Positions 1-7,172 of a stretch of 13,805 nt of DNA are shown here, in pieces; position 1 is the first letter of the stretch; each line of letters starts with the position of its first letter. The DNA is from Bacillota bacterium. Lineage in GTDB: Bacteria > Bacillota > Clostridia > UBA1381. A program made the position numbers and the translations under genes. The stretch is taken from assembly GCA_021203665.1 (NCBI GenBank), contig JAJQAT010000058.1:1-13805 (forward strand), in the 5' to 3' direction. The notes beneath the pieces were generated by a model, which did no database searches, was not told where the DNA came from, and was given only the letters and a program-made list of their open reading frames with translations.

Positions 1-1173
1 ATGGATAATAATGCGACAACCTCAATGAAAAAAGAGGTTTTGGACGCAATGATTCCGTATTATACAGACATATATGGCAACGCGTCGTCGAAGTTTTACA
101 GGATTGGCAGAGATGCCGAGCAGGCGCTTTATAAAATGCGTGAAAGCGTTGCGAAAAGCATAGGTGCCGAAAATGTGAATGAGATATATTTCACAGGCTC
201 CGGCTGTGAGGCGGACAACTGGGCGATAAAGGGAATTGCCTATGCGAACAGCAAAAAGGGCAATCACATTATAACGACGAAGATAGAGCATCACGCCATT
301 CTTTCCGCCTGCGAGTATCTTGAAAAGCACGGCTTTGAGGTTACCTACCTTGATGTTGATGAATACGGAATCGTAAGCGCGCAAGCCGTTGAGGACGCGA
401 TTACGGATAAGACGATTCTTATATCCGTGATGACCGCGAACAATGAGATAGGCTCAATCGAGCCCATAAAGGAAATAGCGGAAATCGCTAAGCGTCATAA
501 GGTAATATTCCATACGGACGCGGTACAGGCTATAGGTCATATGAAAATTAACGTGAGCGAGCTTGGCGTGGATATGCTTTCATTGTCGGCGCATAAATTC
601 CACGGACCTAAGGGCGTGGGTATGCTGTATATAAGAAACGGCGTGCGTATTGACAACCTCATTCACGGCGGCGGACAGGAAAGAGGAAAAAGAGCCGCCA
701 CGGAAAATCTTGCCGGCATCGCCGGTCTTGCAAAGGCGCTTGAAATCGCGGTAAACGACCTTGACGAAAACACGGCGCATATGAGAAAAATGCGCGACAG
801 ACTTATCGAGGGTATAAGGAAAAATATTCCGTACTGCCGTCTTAACGGACCCGATGACGACAGAAGATTATGCAATAATGTAAATTTTTCGTTCCAATAT
901 GTTGAGGGCGAATCGATATTGATGATGCTTGATATGAAGGGCATAGCCGCGTCGAGCGGCAGCGCGTGCGCCTCGGGCTCTCTTGACCCGTCGCACGTCC
1001 TTATCGCGATAGGACTTCCGCACGAGATAGCGCACGGCTCGCTCAGATTGAGTGTCGGAGAGGACACCACGGAGGAGGACGTCGATTACGTTATCGAAAC
1101 TCTTCCGCCTATTATACAAAGGCTCAGAGATATGTCGCCGCTATATGAGGGCGTAGAGAAAGGAGATAATTGA
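1..1173 (+). CDS. nifS: Cysteine desulfurase, NifS/IscS type (5' end probably cut)
   Basis: This PLP enzyme takes sulfur from L-cysteine, giving alanine and an enzyme persulfide that feeds Fe-S cluster assembly in the cytoplasm. Seen: the N-terminal DNNATT motif, the SAHK segment with the PLP lysine at residue 199, and the SSGSACASG loop with the sulfur-carrying Cys323, in a reading frame of 390 residues. The short active-site loop around Cys323 is typical of NifS/IscS class I enzymes rather than SufS. Family members normally have about 3-6 residues before DNNATT (such as xxIYLDNNATT). The ATG at base 1 is therefore probably an internal Met and the true start lies just outside the window. The stop (1171-1173) is 2 bases before the scaffold gene ATG, so the two are co-transcribed. 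No IscR-type regulator is visible because the upstream region is missing. Confidence 0.93.
   Translation: MDNNATTSMKKEVLDAMIPYYTDIYGNASSKFYRIGRDAEQALYKMRESVAKSIGAENVNEIYFTGSGCEADNWAIKGIAYANSKKGNHIITTKIEHHAILSACEYLEKHGFEVTYLDVDEYGIVSAQAVEDAITDKTILISVMTANNEIGSIEPIKEIAEIAKRHKVIFHTDAVQAIGHMKINVSELGVDMLSLSAHKFHGPKGVGMLYIRNGVRIDNLIHGGGQERGKRAATENLAGIAGLAKALEIAVNDLDENTAHMRKMRDRLIEGIRKNIPYCRLNGPDDDRRLCNNVNFSFQYVEGESILMMLDMKGIAASSGSACASGSLDPSHVLIAIGLPHEIAHGSLRLSVGEDTTEEDVDYVIETLPPIIQRLRDMSPLYEGVEKGDN
1161..1165 (+). promoter_or_regulatory. Shine-Dalgarno site that fixes the iscU/nifU start
   Basis: AGGAG lies inside the last codons of the cysteine desulfurase gene. It is 10 bases from the ATG at 1176 but only 4 bases from the in-frame TTG at 1170. 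The spacing favours ATG 1176. Confidence 0.7.
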
Positions 1174-1175
1174 TT

Positions 1176-1607
1176 ATGTACAGTGAAAAGGTAATGGATC
1201 ATTTTTCAAATCCGAGAAATGTCGGAGAAATAGAGAATGCGAACGCCGTGGGCGAGGTCGGAAACGCCAAATGCGGCGATATAATGAAAATATACATGGA
1301 TATTCAGGATAACGTGATAAAGGACGTAAAGTTTAAGACGTTCGGCTGCGGAGCGGCAATCGCAACAAGCTCAATGGCAACGGAAATGGTAAAGGGCAAA
1401 ACGGTTGACGAGGCTCTTTCCCTTACAAATAAAGCCGTTATGGAGGCGCTTGACGGACTTCCGAAGGAAAAAATTCACTGCTCCGTTCTCGCGGAGGAGG
1501 CTATACAGTCCGCGATAAACGATTACAAAAAGCGTAACGGTGAAGCACCGGCGGAAAACAAATGCGATTTCTGCTGTCAAAAATGCGAAGACGTAAAAAA
1601 AGATTGA
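1176..1607 (+). CDS. nifU: Fe-S cluster assembly scaffold protein, IscU/NifU N-terminal type
   Basis: This protein receives sulfur from the adjacent desulfurase and builds Fe-S clusters for transfer to apo-proteins. From the ATG at 1176 it has 143 residues. The three scaffold cysteines are visible: Cys33 in AKCGD, Cys58 in FGCGAAIATSS and Cys102 in HCSVLAEEAI. Asp35 is also kept, and its replacement is known to stabilise bound clusters. There is no NifU central ferredoxin-like domain and no C-terminal NFU domain, so this is the short IscU-like form common in Clostridia. Odd feature: the C-terminal tail carries four extra cysteines (130, 133, 134 and 137; pattern C-x2-C-C-x2-C), which could bind metal. 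An alternative TTG start at 1170 adds only two residues and is too close to the ribosome site. It is the last gene of its operon and is followed by a terminator. Confidence 0.92.
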   Translation: MYSEKVMDHFSNPRNVGEIENANAVGEVGNAKCGDIMKIYMDIQDNVIKDVKFKTFGCGAAIATSSMATEMVKGKTVDEALSLTNKAVMEALDGLPKEKIHCSVLAEEAIQSAINDYKKRNGEAPAENKCDFCCQKCEDVKKD

Positions 1608-1627
1608 TTATTTAATCAAAAAGCATA

Positions 1628-1667
1628 CAAAAATGTCAGACTGCAAAGCTGTAGTCTGACTTTTTTG
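1628..1667. terminator. Bidirectional intrinsic terminator between nifU and the small minus-strand gene
   Basis: GTCAGACT (1635-1642) pairs with AGTCTGAC (1653-1660). The stem extends through G-T, C-G and A-T pairs to a four-base AAGC loop. Six Ts follow on the plus strand and a run of As precedes the stem, so the minus strand also has a T tract. It sits between the convergent 3' ends at 1607 and 1686, so it can end transcription from both sides. Confidence 0.88.
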
Positions 1668-1685
1668 CATATACGCTGTCTGCAT

Positions 1686-1988
1686 TTATATCGACAGTGC
1701 TGGAGCCTCTTTAATATGCACGCGGCTGCTGTCGGCTGACAGCTTGGCGAGTATGCCGCTTACTTCATCATCACCGCTTTTGTTCATCACGATTATTTCG
1801 CTTTCGGGATTTGCGCTTAGCGCCGTGCGTATTGTATCCTCAACGCCGCTTGCGCCGCCGAGGACCTCAATCACAACACACGAGCGCGTATTGTTTTTCA
1901 AAACAGCCGCTATAATTTCCCTTGACAGGAAATAAATTCCTAACACGCACAAGACCATAATTACGGTCAGCAGACATATATTGAGCAT
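1686..1988 (-). CDS. Small membrane-anchored protein of unknown function (100 aa)
   Basis: I do not recognise a named family. Seen: one hydrophobic N-terminal segment (about residues 3-24) followed by an Arg/Lys-containing stretch (RSC at 35-37). The soluble part of about 65 residues includes VVIEVLGG, a region predicted to alternate strand and helix, and the strand-like EIIVMN. The layout suggests a single-pass protein with a small alpha/beta domain, topology uncertain. Support for it being a real gene: a strong Shine-Dalgarno GGAGGTG (1995-2001, minus strand) ahead of ATG 1988, a candidate promoter, and a shared terminator just past its stop. Similar short hypothetical proteins with a hydrophobic N-terminus occur in Clostridia (recalled, not checked). 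The overlapping plus-strand frame at 1744-1935 is not credible. Confidence 0.75.
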   Translation of the reverse strand: MLNICLLTVIMVLCVLGIYFLSREIIAAVLKNNTRSCVVIEVLGGASGVEDTIRTALSANPESEIIVMNKSGDDEVSGILAKLSADSSRVHIKEAPALSI

Positions 1989-2006
1989 TTTTCACACCTC
2001 CACAGT

Positions 2007-2036
2007 ATTATATGCGCAATATATTGGTTGTGTTAA
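2007..2036 (-). promoter_or_regulatory. Candidate promoter for the small membrane protein gene
   Basis: On the minus strand TTAACA (2031-2036) and a perfect TATAAT (2007-2012) are 18 bases apart. The expected transcription start (about 2000) falls at or inside the Shine-Dalgarno, which would give a very short leader. The -10 is therefore convincing but the exact start is not. Confidence 0.42.
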
Positions 2037-2047
2037 TGGTAGTGTTA
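2030..2047 (+). repeat. Short direct repeat GTGTTA upstream of the aconitase -35
   Basis: GTGTTA occurs at 2030-2035 and again at 2042-2047, 12 bases apart, just before the TTGACA box. The placement would suit an activator or repressor half-site pair, but six-base repeats arise easily by chance. Confidence 0.25.
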
Positions 2048-2050
2048 CGC

Positions 2051-2080
2051 TTGACAAACACCCGCAATTTGTATTAAAAT
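2051..2080 (+). promoter_or_regulatory. Sigma-A-type promoter of the aconitase gene
   Basis: A perfect -35 TTGACA (2051-2056) is followed after 18 bases by -10 TAAAAT (2075-2080). The leader to the ATG at 2121 is about 34 bases and contains the ribosome site GGAGGG (about 2109-2114). Confidence 0.75.
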
Positions 2081-2120
2081 AATATATAACATAGAAAATT
2101 CATAATACGGAGGGATTATC

Positions 2121-4052
2121 ATGGGACTTACATTAACCGAAAAAATATTATCCGCTCATCTTGTTGAGGGCGAGATGATAAAGGGCAGTGAAATCGGTAT
2201 CAAAATTGACCAGACGCTTACTCAGGACGCCACGGGAACAATGGCGTATCTTGAATTTGAGGCAATGGGCGTACCCAGAGTAAAAACGGAGCGTTCGGTC
2301 GCATATATTGACCATAACACATTGCAGAGCGGCTTTGAAAACGCGGACGACCACAGATTCATCGGCAGTGTCTGCAAAAAGCACGGCATATATTTCTCAA
2401 GACCGGGCAACGGAATTTGTCACCAGGTGCATCTTGAGCGTTTCGGTATTCCGGGCAAAACTCTTATAGGCTCGGACAGCCATACGCCGACGGGCGGCGG
2501 CATCGGCATGATAGCAATCGGTGCGGGCGGTATGGATGTCGCCGTGGCAATGGGCGGCGGAACATATTATATTACCTGCCCCAAGGTGGTAAAGGTAAAT
2601 CTTACGGGAAAGCTTCAGCCGTGGGTTGCCGCAAAGGACGTAATTCTTGAGGTGCTGAAAAGACTTTCCGTCAAGGGCGGAGTCGGCAAGGTAATTGAAT
2701 ACTGCGGAGAGGGCGTAAAGACGCTTTCCGTTCCGGAAAGAGCCACTATCACAAATATGGGCGCGGAGCTTGGCGCTACGACGTCAATATTCCCGTCCGA
2801 CGAAACAACGCATGAATTTCTTAAAGCGCAGGGCAGAGAACAGGATTATACGCCTCTGTGCGCCGACGCGGACGCCGTATATGATGAAATTGTGGAAATA
2901 GATTTAAGCTCGCTTGAGCCGCTTGCAGCTTGTCCTCATTCGCCGGACAATGTTAAATCAATCAAGGAGCTTGAGGGTCAAAAAATCGACCAGGTTTGTA
3001 TAGGCTCATGCACAAACTCATCCCTTTTGGATATGCTTAAGGTTGCGCATATTCTAAAGGGCAAGACGGTTCACCCCGATGTGTCGCTGTCAATCGCTCC
3101 CGGCTCCAAGCAGGTGCTTAATATGCTTGCGAACAACGGCGCGCTTGCCGTAATGATAGACGCCGGCGCGAGAATCCTCGAAAGCGCGTGCGGCCCGTGT
3201 ATCGGTATGGGTCAGTCGCCCAATTCAAAGGGTATATCGTTGAGAACCTTTAACAGAAACTTTGAGGGACGCAGCGGCACAAAGGACGGTCAAATTTATC
3301 TTGTTTCTCCCGAAACGGCTGCCGTTTCGGCGCTTACGGGCGTATTTACGGACCCGAGAAGTCTCGGCGACGCCGCGGATATTACACTGCCGGATACGTT
3401 CACAATAAACGACAATATGATTGTTCCGCCGGTTGCCGCGGAGGATATGGACAGTGTTGAAGTGTTAAGAGGTCCCAACATCAAGCCGTTCCCGGTATCG
3501 GAGCCTCTTGCGGAAACAATAGACGCGAAATGCTCGTTAAAGGTCGGCGACAATATCACAACAGACCACATTATGCCCGCCGGAGCTAAAATTCTTCCGC
3601 TTCGTTCAAATATTCCCAAGATTTCGGAGTATTGCTTTGCGGTGTGCGATGAAAAATTCCACGACAGAGCGCTTGAAATGGGCAAGAGTATAATAATAGG
3701 CGGTTCAAACTACGGTCAAGGCTCCTCGAGAGAGCACGCGGCGCTTGCGCCTCTTTATCTCGGAGTTAAGGCGGTAATCGTTAAATCATTCGCAAGAATA
3801 CACATGGCTAACCTGATAAACGCAGGCATTGTGCCGATGACATTTGCCGATGAGACTGATTATGACAGGATAGACCAGCTTGACGAGCTTAAAATCGAAA
3901 ACGTCGGCAAGCAGATTTCCGAGGGCAATATCGTTAAGGTGACAAACGCTACAAAGGGCTTTGACTTTGACGTTAAGGTTGACCTATCGGAGCGTCAAAA
4001 GGAAATGCTTTACGCGGGCGGACTTCTTAATTATACAAAGCAAAACTCGTAA
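2121..4052 (+). CDS. acnA: Aconitate hydratase (aconitase), short bacterial/archaeal-like type
   Basis: This enzyme interconverts citrate and isocitrate through cis-aconitate using a [4Fe-4S] cluster. Seen: DQTLTQDATGT near the N-terminus, GSDSHTPTGGGIG, the first cluster cysteine Cys297 in GSCTNSS, Cys357 and Cys360 in CGPCIGMG, and the swivel-domain motif GSSREHAA. The catalytic Ser535 and substrate-binding Arg537 fall in that last motif, by alignment to the mitochondrial enzyme. At 643 residues it is shorter than the ~900-residue AcnA or ~860-residue AcnB of Enterobacteria. It matches the compact type annotated as putative aconitate hydratase in Clostridia. Isopropylmalate isomerase is unlikely because both aconitase halves are in one chain. 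It has its own promoter and terminator, so it is monocistronic. No citrate synthase or isocitrate dehydrogenase gene is in the window. The likely role is glutamate precursor synthesis. Confidence 0.95.
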   Translation: MGLTLTEKILSAHLVEGEMIKGSEIGIKIDQTLTQDATGTMAYLEFEAMGVPRVKTERSVAYIDHNTLQSGFENADDHRFIGSVCKKHGIYFSRPGNGICHQVHLERFGIPGKTLIGSDSHTPTGGGIGMIAIGAGGMDVAVAMGGGTYYITCPKVVKVNLTGKLQPWVAAKDVILEVLKRLSVKGGVGKVIEYCGEGVKTLSVPERATITNMGAELGATTSIFPSDETTHEFLKAQGREQDYTPLCADADAVYDEIVEIDLSSLEPLAACPHSPDNVKSIKELEGQKIDQVCIGSCTNSSLLDMLKVAHILKGKTVHPDVSLSIAPGSKQVLNMLANNGALAVMIDAGARILESACGPCIGMGQSPNSKGISLRTFNRNFEGRSGTKDGQIYLVSPETAAVSALTGVFTDPRSLGDAADITLPDTFTINDNMIVPPVAAEDMDSVEVLRGPNIKPFPVSEPLAETIDAKCSLKVGDNITTDHIMPAGAKILPLRSNIPKISEYCFAVCDEKFHDRALEMGKSIIIGGSNYGQGSSREHAALAPLYLGVKAVIVKSFARIHMANLINAGIVPMTFADETDYDRIDQLDELKIENVGKQISEGNIVKVTNATKGFDFDVKVDLSERQKEMLYAGGLLNYTKQNS

Positions 4053-4057
4053 ATATG

Positions 4058-4094
4058 AAATACGGTTCGGACCGGCTTCGAGCCGTATTTTTAT
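4058..4094 (+). terminator. Intrinsic terminator after aconitase
   Basis: AAATACGG (4058-4065) pairs with CCGTATTT (4083-4090). The stem continues inward with T-G, T-A, C-G, G-C, G-T and A-T pairs to a five-base loop. The T-rich run 4088-4094 follows. It starts 5 bases after the stop codon. Confidence 0.85.
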
Positions 4095-4155
4095 TGCAAA
4101 AATGAAATATAAGTCTGTGCAGTCAACAGATACGCCCCAACATTGAACAAATTTC

Positions 4156-4184
4156 TTGACGCAGCATTATCAAAGTGGTATAAT
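4156..4184 (+). promoter_or_regulatory. Sigma-A-type promoter of the ynbB-CpXC-rluA operon
   Basis: TTGACG (4156-4161), a 17-base spacer and a perfect TATAAT (4179-4184). The first three bases of the -35 box are the TTG that a longest-frame caller would take as the start codon. The signal therefore argues that translation starts downstream, at ATG 4225. Confidence 0.82.
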
Positions 4185-4207
4185 AAACGGGTTAATAAGG
4201 GATTACG

Positions 4208-4213
4208 AAAGGA
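4208..4213 (+). promoter_or_regulatory. Ribosome binding site deciding the ynbB start
   Basis: AAAGGA lies 11 bases before ATG 4225, slightly long but usable. No purine-rich site precedes the alternative TTG at 4156. Confidence 0.55.
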
Positions 4214-4224
4214 TATATTTACCG

Positions 4225-5538
4225 ATGGACAAGCATAAATTTATAAGTGAAAGCTTCGGCATATCGCCGGAGACTTTAAGGCTCGTAGACGACGCGGAAA
4301 AGGAGATAAAGGACCGGTTCGAGTATATAGAAAACATATGCGAGATAAATCAGCTCAGAGTGATGAAGGCATTCGCGGATAACCGCGTGTCGGACAGCCA
4401 TTTTACCGCTACCACGGGATACGGCTATGACGATTTGGGACGGGATACTCTTGACAGAGTGTATGCCGATATTATGGGCGCGGAGGACGCGCTTGTGCGC
4501 CATAATTTTATATCGGGAACACACACGATTTCAACGGCGCTGTTCGCGGTTCTCCGCCCGGGCGACACTCTTTTGTCCGTAACCGGAAAACCGTATGACA
4601 CGCTTGAGGAGGTAATAGGAATACAGGGCGAGGAGGGTAACGGCTCTCTTAAGGATTTCGGCGTAAGGTACGAACAAATTGATTTGCTTCCGGACGGCAC
4701 ACCCGACCTAAAGCAAATAGAAACGGCTCTCACGAATAAGAGTGTCAAGGCGGTTACGATACAGCGCAGTAAGGGCTACGGCTGGCGCCCGACCTACAGC
4801 GCGGGGGAGATAGGCGCGCTGATTGAGTTTGTGAAGAAAATATCTCCCGAAACAATTTGCATAGTGGATAATTGCTACGGCGAATTTGTTGAAACCGAGG
4901 AGCCTACGGCTTTCGGCGCGGACCTTATCGCCGGTTCGCTTATAAAAAATCCCGGCGGCGGACTCGCTCCGACGGGCGGGTATATCGCGGGAAAGAAAAA
5001 ATATGTAGAGCTTTGCGCGTATAGGCTTACATCCGTCGGAATAGGCAAGGAGGCGGGCGCGTCGCTCGGCTTTAACAGGCAGATGTACCAGGGACTTTTT
5101 ATGGCGCCGCATACCGTGTCGCAGGCTCTTAAGGCGGCGGTGCTTTGCAGTGCGGTGTTTGACAAGCTCGGCTTTGAGGTTGACCCGAAACCGAACGAAA
5201 TTCGCCACGATATAATTCAGTCGATAAAATTCGGCAGCGCAGATAAGGTAATCGCCTTTTGCGAGGGAATACAAAAGGGCGCGCCGGTGGACAGCTTTGT
5301 AACGCCCGAGCCGTGGGATATGCCGGGATATAACGACCCCGTTATAATGGCGGCGGGCGCGTTCGTTCAGGGCGCGTCAATAGAATTATCAGCCGACGCT
5401 CCGATTAAGCCGCCGTATATCGCGTATATGCAGGGCGGACTGACATATGAAAGCGCCAAGCTCGGAATTATGGTTGCGGCGGATAAAATGATGAGAAAAA
5501 TAATTTTGCATACGGAGGTAGTGAAATATGAGCCTTAA
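4225..5538 (+). CDS. ynbB: YnbB-type PLP-dependent enzyme (methionine gamma-lyase family / 'aluminium resistance' family)
   Basis: This is a 437-residue fold-type I PLP enzyme of the Cys/Met metabolism group, cytoplasmic, with its true substrate uncertain. Family members are labelled 'methionine gamma-lyase family' or 'aluminium resistance protein', and neither label proves the reaction. Seen: an N-terminal helical part, GYGYDDLGRDTLD, the cofactor-phosphate region HNFISGTHTIS, VDNCYGEF before the active site, and the probable PLP lysine Lys241 in GSLIKNPGGG. The conserved C-terminal part includes PPYIAYMQGGLTYES. Start choice: ATG 4225 has a ribosome site. The upstream TTG 4156 would overlap the promoter, and its 23 extra residues do not look like family sequence. 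The gene overlaps the next one by 11 bases, so the two are translationally coupled. Confidence 0.9.
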   Translation: MDKHKFISESFGISPETLRLVDDAEKEIKDRFEYIENICEINQLRVMKAFADNRVSDSHFTATTGYGYDDLGRDTLDRVYADIMGAEDALVRHNFISGTHTISTALFAVLRPGDTLLSVTGKPYDTLEEVIGIQGEEGNGSLKDFGVRYEQIDLLPDGTPDLKQIETALTNKSVKAVTIQRSKGYGWRPTYSAGEIGALIEFVKKISPETICIVDNCYGEFVETEEPTAFGADLIAGSLIKNPGGGLAPTGGYIAGKKKYVELCAYRLTSVGIGKEAGASLGFNRQMYQGLFMAPHTVSQALKAAVLCSAVFDKLGFEVDPKPNEIRHDIIQSIKFGSADKVIAFCEGIQKGAPVDSFVTPEPWDMPGYNDPVIMAAGAFVQGASIELSADAPIKPPYIAYMQGGLTYESAKLGIMVAADKMMRKIILHTEVVKYEP

Positions 5539-6193
5539 TTTAAAACAGAATGTAAGATGTCCGCAGTGCGGGCAAATGAGCGAGGTCACCGTATGGAATT
5601 CGATAACCGTAAAGGACAGCGAGGATTTAAAGCAGGATTTGCTCAGGGGAAAGATAAATATGTTTAATTGCCCGTCCTGCTCGTATAGGGCGCTTATGCC
5701 TACGCCTATGCTGTACCACGACGAGGAAAAGCGTCTTATGATTTCATTCACGCCGTGCAGCGACCCCGTTTTAAAGCAGCAGCTTTTTGATAATATGCGG
5801 AAAGCGTCAAAGGAATCGGGAGAGCTTGAAAAAATGGAGGGGTATAATCTTCGTTTTGTTGCGGATTATAACGAGCTTCTTGAAAAAATCCTTATTTTCG
5901 ACAATAATATGAGCGATAAGACTATAGAGGTTATAAAGCTAATGATTTTGTCGCAGGACATTGAAAAGGCGGAACAGAGGGTATGCCGTTTCGGCAAATA
6001 CGAGAACGGCTATGTTGAGTTTATGGTTTACGACAAGAAAGAGAACCAAACATACACGTCAACCGTACCCAAGGAAACGTATGATACCATTGATATTCAG
6101 CTAAGGGAATCGGGAGTTAAGCCCTACAGCTTCGACTGGGAGGAGGTAAACCCGTCATACGCGACAAAGCTGCTGAACGGATTTAACAACTGA
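5528..6193 (+). CDS. CpXC-domain protein (221 aa), function unknown
   Basis: Seen: two CPxC knuckles, Cys11/Cys14 (CPQCG) and Cys48/Cys51 (CPSCS), spaced as in the CpXC domain. The domain occupies roughly the first 110 residues and is predicted to bind zinc. The rest (about 110-221) is a mixed helix/strand region I do not recognise. Family knowledge: CpXC proteins are common in Clostridia and mostly uncharacterised. The ribosome site GGAGGT lies inside the end of the upstream gene, 11 bases overlap with ynbB, and the stop overlaps the ATG of the next gene. It is thus the middle gene of a three-gene operon. No signal peptide or membrane segment is evident, so it is probably cytoplasmic. The operon partners do not by themselves reveal its task. 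Confidence 0.85.
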   Translation: MSLNLKQNVRCPQCGQMSEVTVWNSITVKDSEDLKQDLLRGKINMFNCPSCSYRALMPTPMLYHDEEKRLMISFTPCSDPVLKQQLFDNMRKASKESGELEKMEGYNLRFVADYNELLEKILIFDNNMSDKTIEVIKLMILSQDIEKAEQRVCRFGKYENGYVEFMVYDKKENQTYTSTVPKETYDTIDIQLRESGVKPYSFDWEEVNPSYATKLLNGFNN

Positions 6194-7113
6194 TGGACAG
6201 GGTTTTTGAGTATAAAATCGAAAATAAATATGACAAATCAAATGTTATAACGGTGCTTAAGCAGCATTTCAAGATGTCAACGTCGCTGATTAAGGATTTA
6301 AAAAAATATGACGGCGGCATAAGTCTTAACGGCGGACATATCCGCACGGTTGATGCGGTTAAAACGGGAGATATTTTAAGGATAACATTACGCGAGGGCG
6401 CGTCAAAGAATATTATTCCGAAAAACATACCGCTTGACATTGTGTACGAGGACGAGGACGTTCTGATACTCAACAAGCCGCCGTATATGCCGACGCACCC
6501 GTCAATGGGGAATTATGAAAATTCCCTGGCAAACGGAGTTATGTACTACTTTCAAAGCAAGGGTGAGGAACGCGTATTCCGCGCGGTAAACCGCCTGGAC
6601 AAGGACACCTCGGGACTTATGGCGGTGGCGAAGAACGCGTATATTCACGCGCGGCTCGGTGATGAAATTCGGACAAAGCAGCTCAAAAGAAAATACAAGT
6701 GTATCGTCTGCGGCGACGTATCCGAGGACGGCACGGTTGACGCGCCGATAAAGCGCGCGGACGGCAGCGTTATAAACCGCGTTGTATCTGAGGACGGACA
6801 AAGAGCCGTCACGCATTACAGAGTGGTTGAGAGGTACGGCGAATATACCCTGCTTGAAATGGAGCTTGAAACCGGACGGACGCATCAGATACGCGTTCAT
6901 ATGGCTCATATAGGTCATCCGCTCGCGGGCGATTGGATTTACGGCGAGGAAAATAAGGAGCTTATACCGCGTCAGATGCTTCATTCCTGCTATTTGCGCT
7001 TTGTACATCCGGTAACGGGCAAGGAATTTGAATTTTATAATGAAGCGGCGCCGGATATGAGCAATTTTATCGAAAACTTTTGTAAAAATGTTGAAAAAGA
7101 CCGGAAATTATGA
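6193..7113 (+). CDS. RluA-family pseudouridine synthase with N-terminal S4 domain
   Basis: This enzyme converts specific uridines in rRNA (or tRNA) to pseudouridine. Seen: an S4-like RNA-binding segment at about residues 15-60 (LIKDLKKYDGGISLNG), then the catalytic domain. The active-site motif RLDKDTSG contains the nucleophile Asp136, and the later family motif GRTHQIRVHMAHIGHPLAGD is present. The 306-residue length is normal for RluD/RluC-like proteins with an S4 domain. The exact target (23S positions of the RluC or RluD type) cannot be told from sequence. ATG 6193 overlaps the upstream TGA in an ATGA-like junction, which implies translational coupling to the CpXC gene. The nfnA promoter begins inside its last codons and no terminator hairpin follows, so read-through into nfnAB is possible. 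Confidence 0.92.
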   Translation: MDRVFEYKIENKYDKSNVITVLKQHFKMSTSLIKDLKKYDGGISLNGGHIRTVDAVKTGDILRITLREGASKNIIPKNIPLDIVYEDEDVLILNKPPYMPTHPSMGNYENSLANGVMYYFQSKGEERVFRAVNRLDKDTSGLMAVAKNAYIHARLGDEIRTKQLKRKYKCIVCGDVSEDGTVDAPIKRADGSVINRVVSEDGQRAVTHYRVVERYGEYTLLEMELETGRTHQIRVHMAHIGHPLAGDWIYGEENKELIPRQMLHSCYLRFVHPVTGKEFEFYNEAAPDMSNFIENFCKNVEKDRKL

Positions 7114-7119
7114 TATGAT
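7091..7119 (+). promoter_or_regulatory. Sigma-A-type promoter of nfnAB
   Basis: TTGAAA (7091-7096), a 17-base spacer and TATGAT (7114-7119). The -35 lies in the last codons of the pseudouridine synthase gene. The leader to ATG 7173 is about 47 bases and carries the ribosome site AGAGGTGAT (7161-7169). Confidence 0.75.
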
Positions 7120-7172
7120 AATTAACGGCGCAAAAAATAATTAAAAATGAATTAATTTTAAGAGGTGATATA

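Noticed and set aside
1170..1175. TTG start for the scaffold protein
   Set aside because: It is only 4 bases from the Shine-Dalgarno. ATG 1176 has correct spacing and matches the usual MYSEKV-like family start.
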